Part shown: positions 8,736 through 17,497 of the stretch, one piece after another
Layout: each line of letters starts with the position of its first letter
How positions within the stretch are numbered: the first letter of the stretch is position 1
Origin: Verrucomicrobiota bacterium
Lineage (GTDB): Bacteria; Verrucomicrobiota; Verrucomicrobiia; Verrucomicrobiales; Verrucomicrobiaceae
Length of the DNA stretch: 64,000 nt
Reading direction: 5' to 3'
NCBI GenBank assembly: GCA_017301975.1
Contig: JAFLEI010000002.1
Location: 186,001 to 250,000 of the forward strand
Position numbers and translations under genes: made by a program
The notes under the pieces: model-generated
What the model was told of the DNA's origin: nothing
Seen by the model: only the letters and a program-made list of their open reading frames with translations
Database searches by the model: none

Positions 8736-9434
8736 TTAGAAAGCAGGAACGTCCTGAGCATGCACGGCCTCGCAAATCATGCGCAGCGAGGCTTCGAGAT
8801 TACCGTCCGCCGTTTTGAAGGCGTCGGCATCAATGGTCAGCGGAGCGCCGAGCACCACCAGCGGGGCACCGTATTTGGGGCACTGGATGGCCTGCTCCAG
8901 GCTGAGTCCGCCCACGGCCTGCACGGGCACTTTGACGGCGTTGACGACTTCGCGCAGCTGATCCAGCGGGCTCGGCATCCGTTTGCCAGCGGCGGCGATG
9001 CCGCGACGTTCATCGTAACCGATGTGGTGAATCACGTAATCGCAGCCCAGGTCCTCCAGCCACCTGGCTCCGGCGATCATGTCCTCGGAGATCATGTTGT
9101 CTCCCATGACCTTGCAGCCGAAGTTCTTCCCGGCTTTCACCACGCATTTCACGGTTTCGGCATGCGCGCGGGCCATGACCACGACGTGGGTGGCTCCGGC
9201 CTTGGCCATCATCTCGGCCTCCAGGTAGCCGCCATCCATCGTTTTCAGGTCAGCCACGATGGGGGTGTTTGGAAAAGCTTTTCTCATGGCGCGGACACCA
9301 TGCAGACCTTCGGCGAGAATGAGCGGCGTTCCGACTTCCAGCCAGTCCACTCCGGCGCGCATGGCCAGAGCGGCGGTTTCGAGCGCTTCGTCGATGTTCG
9401 TGAGGTCGAGAGAAATTTGAACGATGGGTTTCAT
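8736..9434 (-). CDS. HUMPS-type decarboxylase / hexulose-6-phosphate synthase-like
   Basis: This 232-residue TIM barrel belongs to the orotidine-5'-phosphate decarboxylase superfamily. The diagnostic DxKxxD metal/catalytic motif is at D62-L-K-T-M-D67, preceded by AGVDWLEVGTPLI and followed by GGLSLEQA, which helps bind phosphate. Members include 3-hexulose-6-phosphate synthase and 3-keto-L-gulonate-6-phosphate decarboxylase. With a polyol dehydrogenase downstream and an AraC regulator upstream, a keto-sugar-acid decarboxylase role is as likely as formaldehyde fixation. No hexulose-phosphate isomerase gene is adjacent. The start at 9434 avoids overlap with the AraC gene. Confidence 0.88.
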   Translation of the reverse strand: MKPIVQISLDLTNIDEALETAALAMRAGVDWLEVGTPLILAEGLHGVRAMRKAFPNTPIVADLKTMDGGYLEAEMMAKAGATHVVVMARAHAETVKCVVKAGKNFGCKVMGDNMISEDMIAGARWLEDLGCDYVIHHIGYDERRGIAAAGKRMPSPLDQLREVVNAVKVPVQAVGGLSLEQAIQCPKYGAPLVVLGAPLTIDADAFKTADGNLEASLRMICEAVHAQDVPAF

Positions 9435-9489
9435 GGGCGGTTGTGGGTGCAGATTAATGCAGAACCATGCATCTGCGTCACGACAAAGA

Positions 9490-10359
9490 TCATGCGAAAT
9501 GCGACAGGCGGTCGCGACCGGGTGATCGGCCGAATTTGCGCCGGTAACAGCGGATGAAATAGTTGGCATCACGGAAGCCGCAGGCCTGCGCAATTTCAGA
9601 GATGTTCCGATGCGGATCTTTCAGCAAAGGCCGGGCCCGATCCAGCCGCGCCTTCAGCAGGTAATCGAGAAAAGACTGACCGCTGAACTCCCGGAACAAC
9701 CTGGACACGTGATTGGGATGCAGATTGAGGAAGCTGGCGACATCCTGCCTGCCAATGGGGTGGTGGAGGTTTTCCTTCAAGAACCTGCAGGCCGCCAGCC
9801 AGGTGAAGCGCGCCTTGCCAGCAGCGGACACCGGCGGTTCGGGCAGCGCGGCCATTTCGGCGGTCATGATGAGCAGCAACTCCACGAGGCGGCGTGCGGC
9901 CAGATCGTCAGGCGGTTCATCGCGGCGGTTTTGCAGGGCCTGGAGAAAGTGCCGCCCGTCCTGATCCAGCGCCCTTGAGGCATGATGAGCCTGCAGGAAC
10001 CGGTGGCCGGCAGGGCCTTTTTTGGCCAGCAGGAAACGCGTCATTTCCGGCGTGAAGACGAAGCCGATGGCAAGATAGCGCGCCGTAGCGTGGGGCTCCA
10101 TCAGCGCCTGGGGCGCGGCCACGATGGCGTCCCCGCGCTGAAGCGTGATGATTTTCAGCTTCTGCTGGCGGAGGACGATGTAGCGCCCGGTACCGGCAAG
10201 GCAGATGGAAAAGCGCGGGCTGTCATGCACTGGCAGCCCACCACGAAGGGCTGGAGTGCCGGAGTCCAGGGCCAGATGCACACGCCGGGGCCAGCCGCGC
10301 CTGATCAGGCGGCGTATCCATGTGGGCCATGGGCCGGCAGGGGCAGGAGCGTCGGGCAT
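9490..10359 (-). CDS. AraC-family transcriptional regulator
   Basis: This 289-residue regulator has an N-terminal sensor-like region of about 170 residues containing HDSPRFSICLAGTGRYIV, compatible with a cupin-type effector domain. The C-terminal AraC DNA-binding domain (about residues 185-285) has two helix-turn-helix units: GRQDVASFLNLHPNHVSRLF and ISEIAQACGFRDANYFIRCY. It is encoded upstream of the HUMPS decarboxylase and dehydrogenase genes on the same strand, and divergently from the Tat FAD oxidoreductase across a 108-bp gap. It may control both sides in response to a sugar, but the operator could not be identified. Confidence 0.9.
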   Translation of the reverse strand: MPDAPAPAGPWPTWIRRLIRRGWPRRVHLALDSGTPALRGGLPVHDSPRFSICLAGTGRYIVLRQQKLKIITLQRGDAIVAAPQALMEPHATARYLAIGFVFTPEMTRFLLAKKGPAGHRFLQAHHASRALDQDGRHFLQALQNRRDEPPDDLAARRLVELLLIMTAEMAALPEPPVSAAGKARFTWLAACRFLKENLHHPIGRQDVASFLNLHPNHVSRLFREFSGQSFLDYLLKARLDRARPLLKDPHRNISEIAQACGFRDANYFIRCYRRKFGRSPGRDRLSHFA

Positions 10360-10467
10360 GTTGCGTTTGTGCTATCTTTGTTAACAACTCGGGCTGGGAA
10401 GCTGGGGGCGGAAGCCGCAAACTGCAACGCGTACTCGCCGCTCCGGAACCCACCTCAACATTCTGCC

Positions 10468-11904
10468 ATGAAGCCTGCACCTGCTGATTTTTCCCGTCGT
10501 CATTTTCTACGCGCTGCACTTGCAGGTCCGGCAGTGCTGCCTGCTGCCACGTGGGTGTCTGCTGCGGAAGACAAGAGCAATGCAGTGACCTTTGATGAAC
10601 CCAACCGCAGCGTGACGCTGGTGCATGATGCGGATGTCATTGTTTGCGGTGCGGGGCCAGCCGGTGTGGCTGCAGCAGTGGCTGCGGCCCGGGCGGGGGC
10701 ACGGGTGCGCTTGTTTGAAACCAATGGATGCCTTGGCGGTGTGTGGACGGCGGGTCTGCTCACGTGGATCTTTGATTTCGACAAGCCCGGCTTCACCCGG
10801 GAAATCACGCGGCTGCTCGATGAGCGGGGTGCGCGTCGTGGCACGGACGCGGGACGCTTTGTTTATGAACCGGACGAAATGAAGCTGCTGCTGGAGGACT
10901 TGTGCAGCGAGGCAGGGGTGAAGTTTCGTCTGCAAACGCGGGTGGTGGCAGCTTATCGCGAGGGACGGCAGCTCACCACGGTCATCACGGAATCACGTTC
11001 GGGCCGCGAGGCATGGCAGGCGCCGGTATTTATCGACACCACGGGCGATGGTGTGCTGGGGGCGTTGGCGGGTTGCGGCTGGGATCTGGGCAGGATGGGC
11101 CAGGATGACAAGTCTGCGGAGTGCGCCTGCCAGCCGCTCACCATGAATGCTTTGGCAGTCGTGCGCGATGTGACGCAGATGGGGAAATACATCTCGTTTT
11201 ATCAGGGCGACCTCAAATGGCACGTGGAGGCCACCGCCAACTTCAAGGCGGAAATCCAGCGCGCAGGCGTGGACCCTTCCTATGGCATGCCGACCATTTT
11301 TCATGTGCGCGACAACATCGTGCTGCTGATGCTGAACCACGAATACGGCGTACGCCCCGATGACGCGGATGCCATGACCACCGCCACGGTGCGCGCACGC
11401 AAGGAAATCTTCACCATCACCCGGGCGCTTCGGAAGCAGGGCGGGGTGTGGGACGGGCTGCAGGTGGTGGCCACGGCGGAGCAGATCGGCGTGCGGGATG
11501 GCAGGCGCATCCATGGCCGCTATGTGGTGACGAAGGAGGACCTCAACCTGGCCGCGCGGCACCCCGATGCCGTGGCACGTGTGAGCTTTGGCGTGGACAT
11601 TCATGCGAAGAGCAAGGCGGACAACGACAAGCTGACCATCGAGCGCGGCGGCGTGCAAAAATTCACCCCGTATGACATTCCGCTGCGCGCGCTGATCGCC
11701 AAGGATGTGGACGGCCTCATGATGGCAGGACGCTGCATCAGCGGGGATTTTGTGGCACATGCGAGCTACCGCGTGACGGGCAACGCCGTGGCGATGGGGG
11801 AGGCCGCCGGTGTGACGGCGGCACTGGCCGCGCTGAGCAAGCGCCAGCCTCATGAAGTGGCCTGGGAGGAAAGCCGGGCGATGCTGGAAAAGATCGTGCG
11901 TTAA
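10468..11904 (+). CDS. Tat-exported FAD-dependent oxidoreductase
   Basis: This 478-residue protein starts MKPAPADF and then carries a twin-arginine signal, SRRHFLRAALAG. The FAD-binding motif GAGPAG is at residues 61-66, followed by ARVRLFETNGCLGG. VFIDTTGDG mid-protein and the C-terminal GRCISGDFVAHASYRV match the FAD_oxidored family seen also at 3867-5255. The upstream in-frame extension lies opposite the AraC gene and was rejected. It is divergent from that AraC gene and followed closely by a second AraC-type regulator on its own strand. A role in periplasmic oxidation of a sugar is inferred. Confidence 0.9.
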   Translation: MKPAPADFSRRHFLRAALAGPAVLPAATWVSAAEDKSNAVTFDEPNRSVTLVHDADVIVCGAGPAGVAAAVAAARAGARVRLFETNGCLGGVWTAGLLTWIFDFDKPGFTREITRLLDERGARRGTDAGRFVYEPDEMKLLLEDLCSEAGVKFRLQTRVVAAYREGRQLTTVITESRSGREAWQAPVFIDTTGDGVLGALAGCGWDLGRMGQDDKSAECACQPLTMNALAVVRDVTQMGKYISFYQGDLKWHVEATANFKAEIQRAGVDPSYGMPTIFHVRDNIVLLMLNHEYGVRPDDADAMTTATVRARKEIFTITRALRKQGGVWDGLQVVATAEQIGVRDGRRIHGRYVVTKEDLNLAARHPDAVARVSFGVDIHAKSKADNDKLTIERGGVQKFTPYDIPLRALIAKDVDGLMMAGRCISGDFVAHASYRVTGNAVAMGEAAGVTAALAALSKRQPHEVAWEESRAMLEKIVR

Positions 11905-11953
11905 GTGGAGAGGGGCAGTTGCGCCTTGCCTGCGCCACGGCATCCTTCTCCTT

Positions 11954-12766
11954 GTGACGACCCCCCGGCGATCTGACGTGCCTCTGAGACCCCGCGTGCG
12001 CTCCAAGCGTTCGGCGGCGGAAATTGCGCGCTGGAGGAAGCAACGGGCTGCGTGGATGGCCTCTCTGGAGCCGACGCTGCTGTTTCAGCGGCTGTTTGAC
12101 CATATTCCGGGCGTGTGCTTCTTTGCCAAAAACAAAGCAGGTCATCTCATGTTTGCCAGTGAAGGGCTGATGCAGCGCTACCAGATGCCCGATGATTCCG
12201 AGATCATCGGGCGCACGGACTTTGACCTGAATCCGGACACCATGGCGCAGGCCTATGTGGATGACGACAAGCGCCTCCTGGCGGGCAAGGTGGACGTGAT
12301 CGAGCGCGTCGAGTTGTGGTGGGACTCCCAGGGCATCCCGGACTGGTTTCTGGTGACGAAGCTGCCGCTCTTTGATTCCAAACGCCGGGTGCAGGGGGTG
12401 ATGGGCACATTGAGGCGTCCTGATGAAGCGGAGCGCAGATTGCCGGTGTTTCAAACCGTGGCGCAGGCGGTCGAGATCATCCGGCACGACTACTCCAAGC
12501 CGCTTCTCATCGAGGACGTGGCGAAATCCTGCGGGCAGTCACTGCGGCAGCTTCAGCGGCGTTTCCAAAGCGCGTTCGGCATCACCCCGCAGGAGTTTCT
12601 GATTAAAACGCGGGTGCTGGCGGCGGTGCGTTTGCTGGAGAGGACGACCCTGACCGCGAGCGAGGTGGCGCAGCAGTGCGGCTTTGTGGATGCGAGCAGC
12701 TTTACCCAGCATTTCCGCAAACGCATGGGAGAGTCCCCGGCGGTGTATCGCCGCGCAAGGCGGTGA
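11954..12766 (+). CDS. PAS-AraC transcriptional regulator (XylR-like layout)
   Basis: The protein has an N-terminal PAS domain and a C-terminal AraC domain. The PAS part (LLFQRLFDHIPGVCFFAKN, MFASEGLMQRY, GRTDFDLNP, DWFLVTKLPL) covers roughly residues 45-150. The AraC part carries IEDVAKSCGQSLRQLQRRFQ and ASEVAQQCGFVDASSFTQHF. The start is uncertain. A GTG at 11954 gives 270 residues without overlapping the upstream oxidoreductase; an ATG at 11852 would overlap it by about 50 bp and an ATG at 12056 would also keep both domains. It probably senses a ligand through PAS and regulates its neighbours. Confidence 0.85.
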   Translation: MTTPRRSDVPLRPRVRSKRSAAEIARWRKQRAAWMASLEPTLLFQRLFDHIPGVCFFAKNKAGHLMFASEGLMQRYQMPDDSEIIGRTDFDLNPDTMAQAYVDDDKRLLAGKVDVIERVELWWDSQGIPDWFLVTKLPLFDSKRRVQGVMGTLRRPDEAERRLPVFQTVAQAVEIIRHDYSKPLLIEDVAKSCGQSLRQLQRRFQSAFGITPQEFLIKTRVLAAVRLLERTTLTASEVAQQCGFVDASSFTQHFRKRMGESPAVYRRARR

Positions 12767-12769
12767 AAC

Positions 12770-13900
12770 TCAGTGCAGCTCATCGCACAAGGCCAGTGCT
12801 TTCAGAGCCTGCGCCGTGGCGATATAGGTGATGTAACTGTAGTTTCCGCGATAGAGCGACTGCATCCACCAGCGGCCGGAGACGCGCTGTTCCCGCTTGA
12901 GCCAGGCAAGACCGCGCTGGATGCGTTCATCGGTCGCAGGGATGTTGTTTTGACGCATGAGGACGATGGCGAAGGCAGTCATGTAGGCGTCGCTCTCCGG
13001 CTTCGCGGCATCGGGCAGGCCGTTGATGAGTTTCACCACGGTGTCGCTTATCTTGAAATGCCAGTCGCTGAGGGCGGACAGGTCGCGCAGGGACCAGCCG
13101 CCATCGGCATGCTGTTTGGAAGAGAGGAGTGTCAGCGCTGCATCACGCTGCGCTTGGGGGACAAGATCGGGCATGTAATGCGCGAGCTGGAGGCGCAGGA
13201 TGCGGTCGAAGTCATTCTTTGGCTGCGCATCTCGCAGCCAGGATTTCATTTTGTCGATGCGGGCGAGCAGTTCGGGGTCCTTGAGACCGGCCAGCCAGCC
13301 GGGCGCGGCGGTCACTGCGCGAGCGGCCTGCAGGGTGAGCTCGAAGTCGGTGGTGATATGGGGGATTTCGACCTCGCCGAAGCTGACGAAGGAGCCGTTG
13401 GCAGACTGGCGTGCAAGCATCTCCTGCAATGAGCGCTCGGTGTGGGGGGAGAGCTTGCCGGTCACATGCTTGTCCCATTCGGCGAGACCCATGGAGCGCC
13501 AGATGCTCGTCCAGGAGCCGCCATAGTATTTGATGCCATCCTTTTCTGTTTCTTTCTGCGGTTTGACCTCTGCAGGCACGGTTTTGACGAAGTCTGCCAG
13601 CACCTCCTCCAGGGGCATGCCGAGCTGTTTGGACAAAGCCGGCCGCTCGCTGAGGTAGGGGCCGGTGGTGTGGCAGTTGACGCAGGTTTTTTCGCGCACC
13701 CAGCAGATGGCACCGTCATCGAGGTATTTGGCGGCGGCCTTGATGGTGTCGGCGCCGAAGGCTTTCACTTTGGGTTCGTCGCCCGTGGCCCGGCTGACCT
13801 GGATGCCTTCAGTCTGATATTGGAACTCCGCCTTGGGTTTGGGCGCATCGGCGGCGAATGCCGCGGGGGTGAGCAGCAGGAGGAAATGGGCGGGCTTCAT
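12770..13900 (-). CDS. Secreted squalene-cyclase-like protein with one CxxCH haem site
   Basis: This 376-residue protein has a signal peptide (MKPAHFLLLLTPAAFAA). A single CVNCH cytochrome-c-type haem site follows at residues 73-77. The C-terminal two thirds form an alpha/alpha-toroid of the terpenoid cyclase/prenyltransferase type, with repeats marked by ARQSANGSFVSF, SSKQHADGGWSLRDL and EQRVSGRWWMQSLYRG. The cyclase DxDD acid motif is not visible, so cyclase activity is doubtful. A periplasmic haem protein with a toroid scaffold is more likely. Its start overlaps the upstream acetyltransferase stop by 4 bp, and it is the last gene in a compact minus-strand run. Confidence 0.83.
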   Translation of the reverse strand: MKPAHFLLLLTPAAFAADAPKPKAEFQYQTEGIQVSRATGDEPKVKAFGADTIKAAAKYLDDGAICWVREKTCVNCHTTGPYLSERPALSKQLGMPLEEVLADFVKTVPAEVKPQKETEKDGIKYYGGSWTSIWRSMGLAEWDKHVTGKLSPHTERSLQEMLARQSANGSFVSFGEVEIPHITTDFELTLQAARAVTAAPGWLAGLKDPELLARIDKMKSWLRDAQPKNDFDRILRLQLAHYMPDLVPQAQRDAALTLLSSKQHADGGWSLRDLSALSDWHFKISDTVVKLINGLPDAAKPESDAYMTAFAIVLMRQNNIPATDERIQRGLAWLKREQRVSGRWWMQSLYRGNYSYITYIATAQALKALALCDELH

Positions 13901-14553
13901 GCGCCTGACTGTACGCTGCGACTTTCTGCGATTAATCTTCCGAGGGAGATTGAGTCGTCTTCATACAGCCAGCGGCGGAATGCAGTGGCAATCTGAGGCC
14001 ATTCGTGGTCGAGCATGGCAAACCAGGCGGTGTCGCGGTTTTCGCCTTTGATGATCATGTGCTGGCGGAAGATGCCTTCAAAGGTGAAGCCGAGGCGCTG
14101 GGCTGCATTGCGGCTGGGTTCATTGCGTGCATCGCATTTCCATTCCATGCGCCGGTAGCCGAGATCTTCAAAGCAGTGACGCAGCAGCAGGTAGCAGGCT
14201 TCGGTGTTGGCTTTGGTGCGCTGGGCTGCGGGCGCATACCAGATGTTTCCCAGCTCTGCCACGCCATGCTCGGCGCGGATGCTCATGAGCGAGATGCAGC
14301 CGAGACAATGCTGAGTGGTGGCGTCACGAACGGCAAAGGCGATCACGTTGGGTGTGGCCTGCCATTCGCGAAGGAAGGCGGACTGGTCCTGGACGTCAGC
14401 GAATGGGCCACGGGGCATGTAGCGCCATAGATTGCGTGTGGTTTCATCGACATGCGAAATGGCAAACAGTTCTGCCACATCCGCTGAGACATCGAGTGGT
14501 GTGAGGGTGATGAAGCGGCCGTCGAAGCGCTTGGGGGCGGGCTGGGGTTTCAT
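13897..14553 (-). CDS. GNAT-family N-acetyltransferase (RimJ/RimL-like)
   Basis: This 218-residue cytoplasmic protein belongs to the RimJ/RimL branch of GNAT acetyltransferases. The N-terminus FDGRFITLTPLD, the core GCISLMSIRAEHGVAELGNIWYAP and the segment CDARNEPSRNAAQRLGFTFEGIFRQH are typical. The canonical acetyl-CoA loop is modified (APAAQRTKANTEA). Members acetylate ribosomal proteins, amino acids or small amines. It is embedded between the OsmC gene (1-bp gap) and the cyclase-like gene (4-bp overlap). The substrate is unknown. Confidence 0.88.
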   Translation of the reverse strand: MKPQPAPKRFDGRFITLTPLDVSADVAELFAISHVDETTRNLWRYMPRGPFADVQDQSAFLREWQATPNVIAFAVRDATTQHCLGCISLMSIRAEHGVAELGNIWYAPAAQRTKANTEACYLLLRHCFEDLGYRRMEWKCDARNEPSRNAAQRLGFTFEGIFRQHMIIKGENRDTAWFAMLDHEWPQIATAFRRWLYEDDSISLGRLIAESRSVQSGA

Positions 14554-14554
14554 G

Positions 14555-15019
14555 TCAGTTTCCGGGTTTCACGATCACGTCTGTTTTGATCGAATTGGCA
14601 ATGAAGCATTGTTCGTGGGCAAGATGGTGCAAATGATCGACTTCGGTGGAAGAAGGCTGCTTGTCACCGCTCCAAATGATGAGAGGACGCAAGGTGATCT
14701 GGCTGATCCAGAGCACGCCGCGTTCGTTTTTCGTCATGATGCCTTCTGCTGCATCGTCATAGCTCTCGGGGAGGAAGCCGGCGTCACAGGCCACGTGGAG
14801 GAACCAGAGCATGTGGCAGCTTGAGACGGATGCGACGAACAGCTCCTCGGGGTCGATGCCTGCGGGGTTGGACCACGGGGCGGGCACGATGTGCGGGGAG
14901 GGAGAGCCTGGTACGATGGCACCGCCATCGAAATGGAGCGCATGTTCGCGCGAATAACGGCGGCTGAGGAAATCCGGGCCCTGATTTTTCCAGCGGATGG
15001 TGGCTGTATGGGTGGACAT
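14555..15019 (-). CDS. OsmC-family protein
   Basis: This 154-residue protein has the OsmC/Ohr fold. NPAGIDPEELFVASVSSCHMLWFLHVACD carries the first redox cysteine in the usual place. A second conserved-type cysteine occurs near the C-terminus in HEQCFIANSIKTDV. Members reduce organic hydroperoxides with thiols. The gene start and the PaiB stop share one base (TGATG arrangement), so the two are probably translated together. A peroxide-defence role is likely from the family but not shown by context. Confidence 0.9.
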   Translation of the reverse strand: MSTHTATIRWKNQGPDFLSRRYSREHALHFDGGAIVPGSPSPHIVPAPWSNPAGIDPEELFVASVSSCHMLWFLHVACDAGFLPESYDDAAEGIMTKNERGVLWISQITLRPLIIWSGDKQPSSTEVDHLHHLAHEQCFIANSIKTDVIVKPGN

Positions 15020-15630
15020 CAGAGTCTCTCCTTCATCATTTGGGCCGTGTCGCGATCGGTCTGATTCATGCTGTCTTCCAGCATGGCGATGACAGAGGGT
15101 GCATCTTGTGGACGATTTTGGCTGAGCTTGAACTTGCCTTCGAGGCGGGTGATCTCGACTTCGATGCCGACGATGCCTTTCATGAGGCCGTCGCGGAATT
15201 CGGGAGGGAGCTCGCCGTGCCAGCGGTTGGGGCGCTCGGCTTCGTGGAATTCGACGAGATCGTGAAGCATCTGGGCGAAGCGGTCATGCTGCGTGACGAT
15301 GCGGGGAATGCCGTAGGCATGCACGGTGGTGTAGTTCCAGGTGGGGACGGCGGGCTGTGTGGCATACCAAGCCGGGGAGATATATGCGTGGGGGCCGGTG
15401 AAGATGACGAGAACCTCGGAGTTGGTGAAATGCGACAACTGGGGGTTGGCGCGGGCCATGTGGGAGAGGAGAATTCCGTGTTCACCTTGTGTCGGATTCA
15501 GCAAAACGGGCATGTGTGTGGCCTGTGGTACTTTGCCGTCGTGTGATACGATGGTGGCAAAGCTGTGGCGGCGCATGAATGCGTGCAGCGTGTCACGATC
15601 ATTGACCTGGAAATGCGCGGGGGTGTACAT
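15019..15630 (-). CDS. PaiB-family FMN-binding protein
   Basis: This 203-residue protein matches the PaiB/FMN-binding split-barrel family. It opens MYTPAHFQVNDRDTLHAFM, with THMPVLLNP, LSHMARANPQ and AYISPAWYATQPAVPTWNYTTVHAYG as recognisable blocks. PaiB of Bacillus was described as a negative regulator of sporulation and protease genes, but most relatives look like flavin enzymes. The gene is packed between the VOC protein gene, whose stop is directly adjacent, and the OsmC gene. Confidence 0.9.
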   Translation of the reverse strand: MYTPAHFQVNDRDTLHAFMRRHSFATIVSHDGKVPQATHMPVLLNPTQGEHGILLSHMARANPQLSHFTNSEVLVIFTGPHAYISPAWYATQPAVPTWNYTTVHAYGIPRIVTQHDRFAQMLHDLVEFHEAERPNRWHGELPPEFRDGLMKGIVGIEVEITRLEGKFKLSQNRPQDAPSVIAMLEDSMNQTDRDTAQMMKERL

Positions 15631-16011
15631 TCAGAGCTGGTTGGAGACTTCCAACAAGTTGCCGTCAGGATCGCGAAAGTAAACGGAGAGGATGGGGCCT
15701 TGGGCTCCGGTGCGACTTACTGGACCGATTTCGATGGTGACGGCGTTGTTTTGGAGAGACTGCACAACTTGCTCCAGAGGCGTGGTGGTGATGAAGCAGA
15801 GATCGGCTGATCCTGGACATGGTTTGGCTGCATGCGGCTGAATGGGCGCAGATGCCGGATGGAGATTGATTTTTTGCAGGCCGAACTTGAGGGCGTGCCG
15901 ACTTTCTCCAAACACCTCGTGGGCCATTCCGAGGACCTGGGTGTAGAAACGGATTGAGGCCTGCAGGTCGTGGACGGTGAGGACGAGGTGATCGAGGCTG
16001 TCCAGAGTCAT
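15631..16011 (-). CDS. VOC-family protein (glyoxalase/bleomycin-resistance fold)
   Basis: This 126-residue single-domain vicinal-oxygen-chelate protein starts LDSLDHLVLTVHDLQASIRFY, where the His is a likely metal ligand. It ends with SVYFRDPDGNLLEVSN, where the final Glu is the last metal ligand. Members include glyoxalase-like and fosfomycin-resistance-like enzymes and many of unknown use. The start overlaps the esterase stop by 4 bp, indicating coupling. Confidence 0.9.
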   Translation of the reverse strand: MTLDSLDHLVLTVHDLQASIRFYTQVLGMAHEVFGESRHALKFGLQKINLHPASAPIQPHAAKPCPGSADLCFITTTPLEQVVQSLQNNAVTIEIGPVSRTGAQGPILSVYFRDPDGNLLEVSNQL

Positions 16012-16982
16012 GGCTTTTTCTTTTCTGGGAGCGCGGGGATGGGGGTGACGTCGATGGGGGTGTCCTGATCGAGGAGGGTATTGCCAATGAAGATTTTGGC
16101 GCGGGCGATGACTTCGGGGTGGCCGACGGAGCTGTGGCCGCCGTCGGTGATGGGGACGAGGAGGGAGGGGACGCCGGCTTGTTTCAGGGCGGCGTGGATC
16201 GCTTCGGCGTGGAGGAAGGCGACGCGTTTGTCTGCGGTGCCGTGGAAGGTGATGAAGGGCGGGTCGTCGCTGGTGACGTAGGTGACGGGCGAGGCGGCGA
16301 GGGCTTCGGTGTGTTTTTCTTCATAGGTGCCGCCGAGGAGGCCGGAGACGGCGTCGTCTTTGGCAATGGGCTTGTCGTCCTTGTCGAACATGAGAGCCTG
16401 GGTGAAGTCTTCGGGGCCGCAAAGGTTCACGACGCACTGGACGCGACTGCTGAAGGTGGTGCTGGTGCCGAGGTCGCCTTCGAGTTCTTTGACGTCGCCG
16501 CTGGTGCCGATGAGGGAGGAGAGATGGCCGCCTGCTGAGCTGCCCATGACGGCGATTTTGTCGGGGTCGAGATTGTATTCTTTGGCGTGGGCGCGGATCC
16601 AGCGGATGGCGGCTTTGCAGTCGAAGATCTGGGAGGGCCAGTGGGCTTCCTTGGTGAGGCGGTAGCCGACGGTGACGGCGGCGTAATCGCCGGTGCGGGC
16701 GAACTGGATGGCCGCGGCGGCGTAGCCGAGGCGGTCGCCATTGACCCAGCCGCCGCCGTGGATGAGGGCGACGACGGGAAGGGGCTTGTCGGTGTTGCGT
16801 TTTTTGGGGAGGTAGAGATCGACCTTTTGCTTGGGGTTGTCGTTACCGGCGTAGGCCTGGTCGAGGCGGAGTTCGACCTGGTTTTTTTCGGCGGTGGTAA
16901 CGACGTTCTTTTTTTGAGCGTCCAGGTCTTGGGCGAAAACGGAAGACGCCGCCAGCAGCAGGAGAGGAAGAAGGTATTTCAT
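16008..16982 (-). CDS. Secreted alpha/beta hydrolase (carboxylesterase, BD-FAE type)
   Basis: This 324-residue protein has a signal peptide (MKYLLPLLLLAASSVFAQ). The oxyanion motif HGGGW is at residues 75-79, the nucleophile elbow GSSAG is at 147-151 (Ser149), and an Asp (GTADKRV) and His (DGGHSS) complete the triad near the C-terminus. It matches the bacterial feruloyl/acetyl esterase-like group common in polysaccharide degraders. The start at 16982 was chosen for the signal peptide; an upstream extension has coding bias of another frame. The likely substrate is an ester on a plant or algal glycan, by family analogy only. Confidence 0.9.
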   Translation of the reverse strand: MKYLLPLLLLAASSVFAQDLDAQKKNVVTTAEKNQVELRLDQAYAGNDNPKQKVDLYLPKKRNTDKPLPVVALIHGGGWVNGDRLGYAAAAIQFARTGDYAAVTVGYRLTKEAHWPSQIFDCKAAIRWIRAHAKEYNLDPDKIAVMGSSAGGHLSSLIGTSGDVKELEGDLGTSTTFSSRVQCVVNLCGPEDFTQALMFDKDDKPIAKDDAVSGLLGGTYEEKHTEALAASPVTYVTSDDPPFITFHGTADKRVAFLHAEAIHAALKQAGVPSLLVPITDGGHSSVGHPEVIARAKIFIGNTLLDQDTPIDVTPIPALPEKKKP

Positions 16983-17013
16983 GGTGGGGAGAGAACGTGG
17001 GACGGGCGGAAAA

Positions 17014-17487
17014 CTAGCGGCCGCTTGTCTGCTGCAGATGCTTGGAAAAATACATCTTGCTGTGCCCGTGTGAATCCCAGTCGGGAATCTGGCCGACGAG
17101 TTCAAAGCCATGCGCCAGATAAAAGTGCGGGGCCTGATAGTCCATGGTATCGACATAGACGTGCTTGCAGCCGCGTTCGAGGGCCAGCCGTTCAGCTTCC
17201 ACGAGCAAGGCTGCGCCGATGCCCTTGGAGCGCCATTCGGGATGCACGGACATGATGGAGATGCGCAGCCAGGAGAGCTGTGTTTCGGCGATGAGTCCTC
17301 CGACTGTTTCGCCATTGGCGTGGGTGAGAAGGATGAGCGGCCGCGCTTCATGCTCGGGCTGATGCAGCTTTTCCATGAAGGCGGGATTCACCGCCCAGTT
17401 GTGCTCACGCAACCATTGGCGCACGAGATCGCAACCGGGAGACGAGGTGTCCGCTGCTTTGACAAGATTCCATTCGAGGTTTTTCAT
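17014..17487 (-). CDS. GNAT-family N-acetyltransferase
   Basis: This 157-residue acetyltransferase has the classical acetyl-CoA loop in MSVHPEWRSKGIGAALLVEAE and the C-terminal motif PHFYLAHGFELVGQIPDW. Its start MKNLEWNLVKAADTSS was preferred over a longer version that runs back into the thioesterase gene. It lies 10 bp downstream of that gene and 31 bp upstream of the esterase. The acceptor is unknown. Confidence 0.88.
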   Translation of the reverse strand: MKNLEWNLVKAADTSSPGCDLVRQWLREHNWAVNPAFMEKLHQPEHEARPLILLTHANGETVGGLIAETQLSWLRISIMSVHPEWRSKGIGAALLVEAERLALERGCKHVYVDTMDYQAPHFYLAHGFELVGQIPDWDSHGHSKMYFSKHLQQTSGR

Positions 17488-17497
17488 GAGGGCTGAT

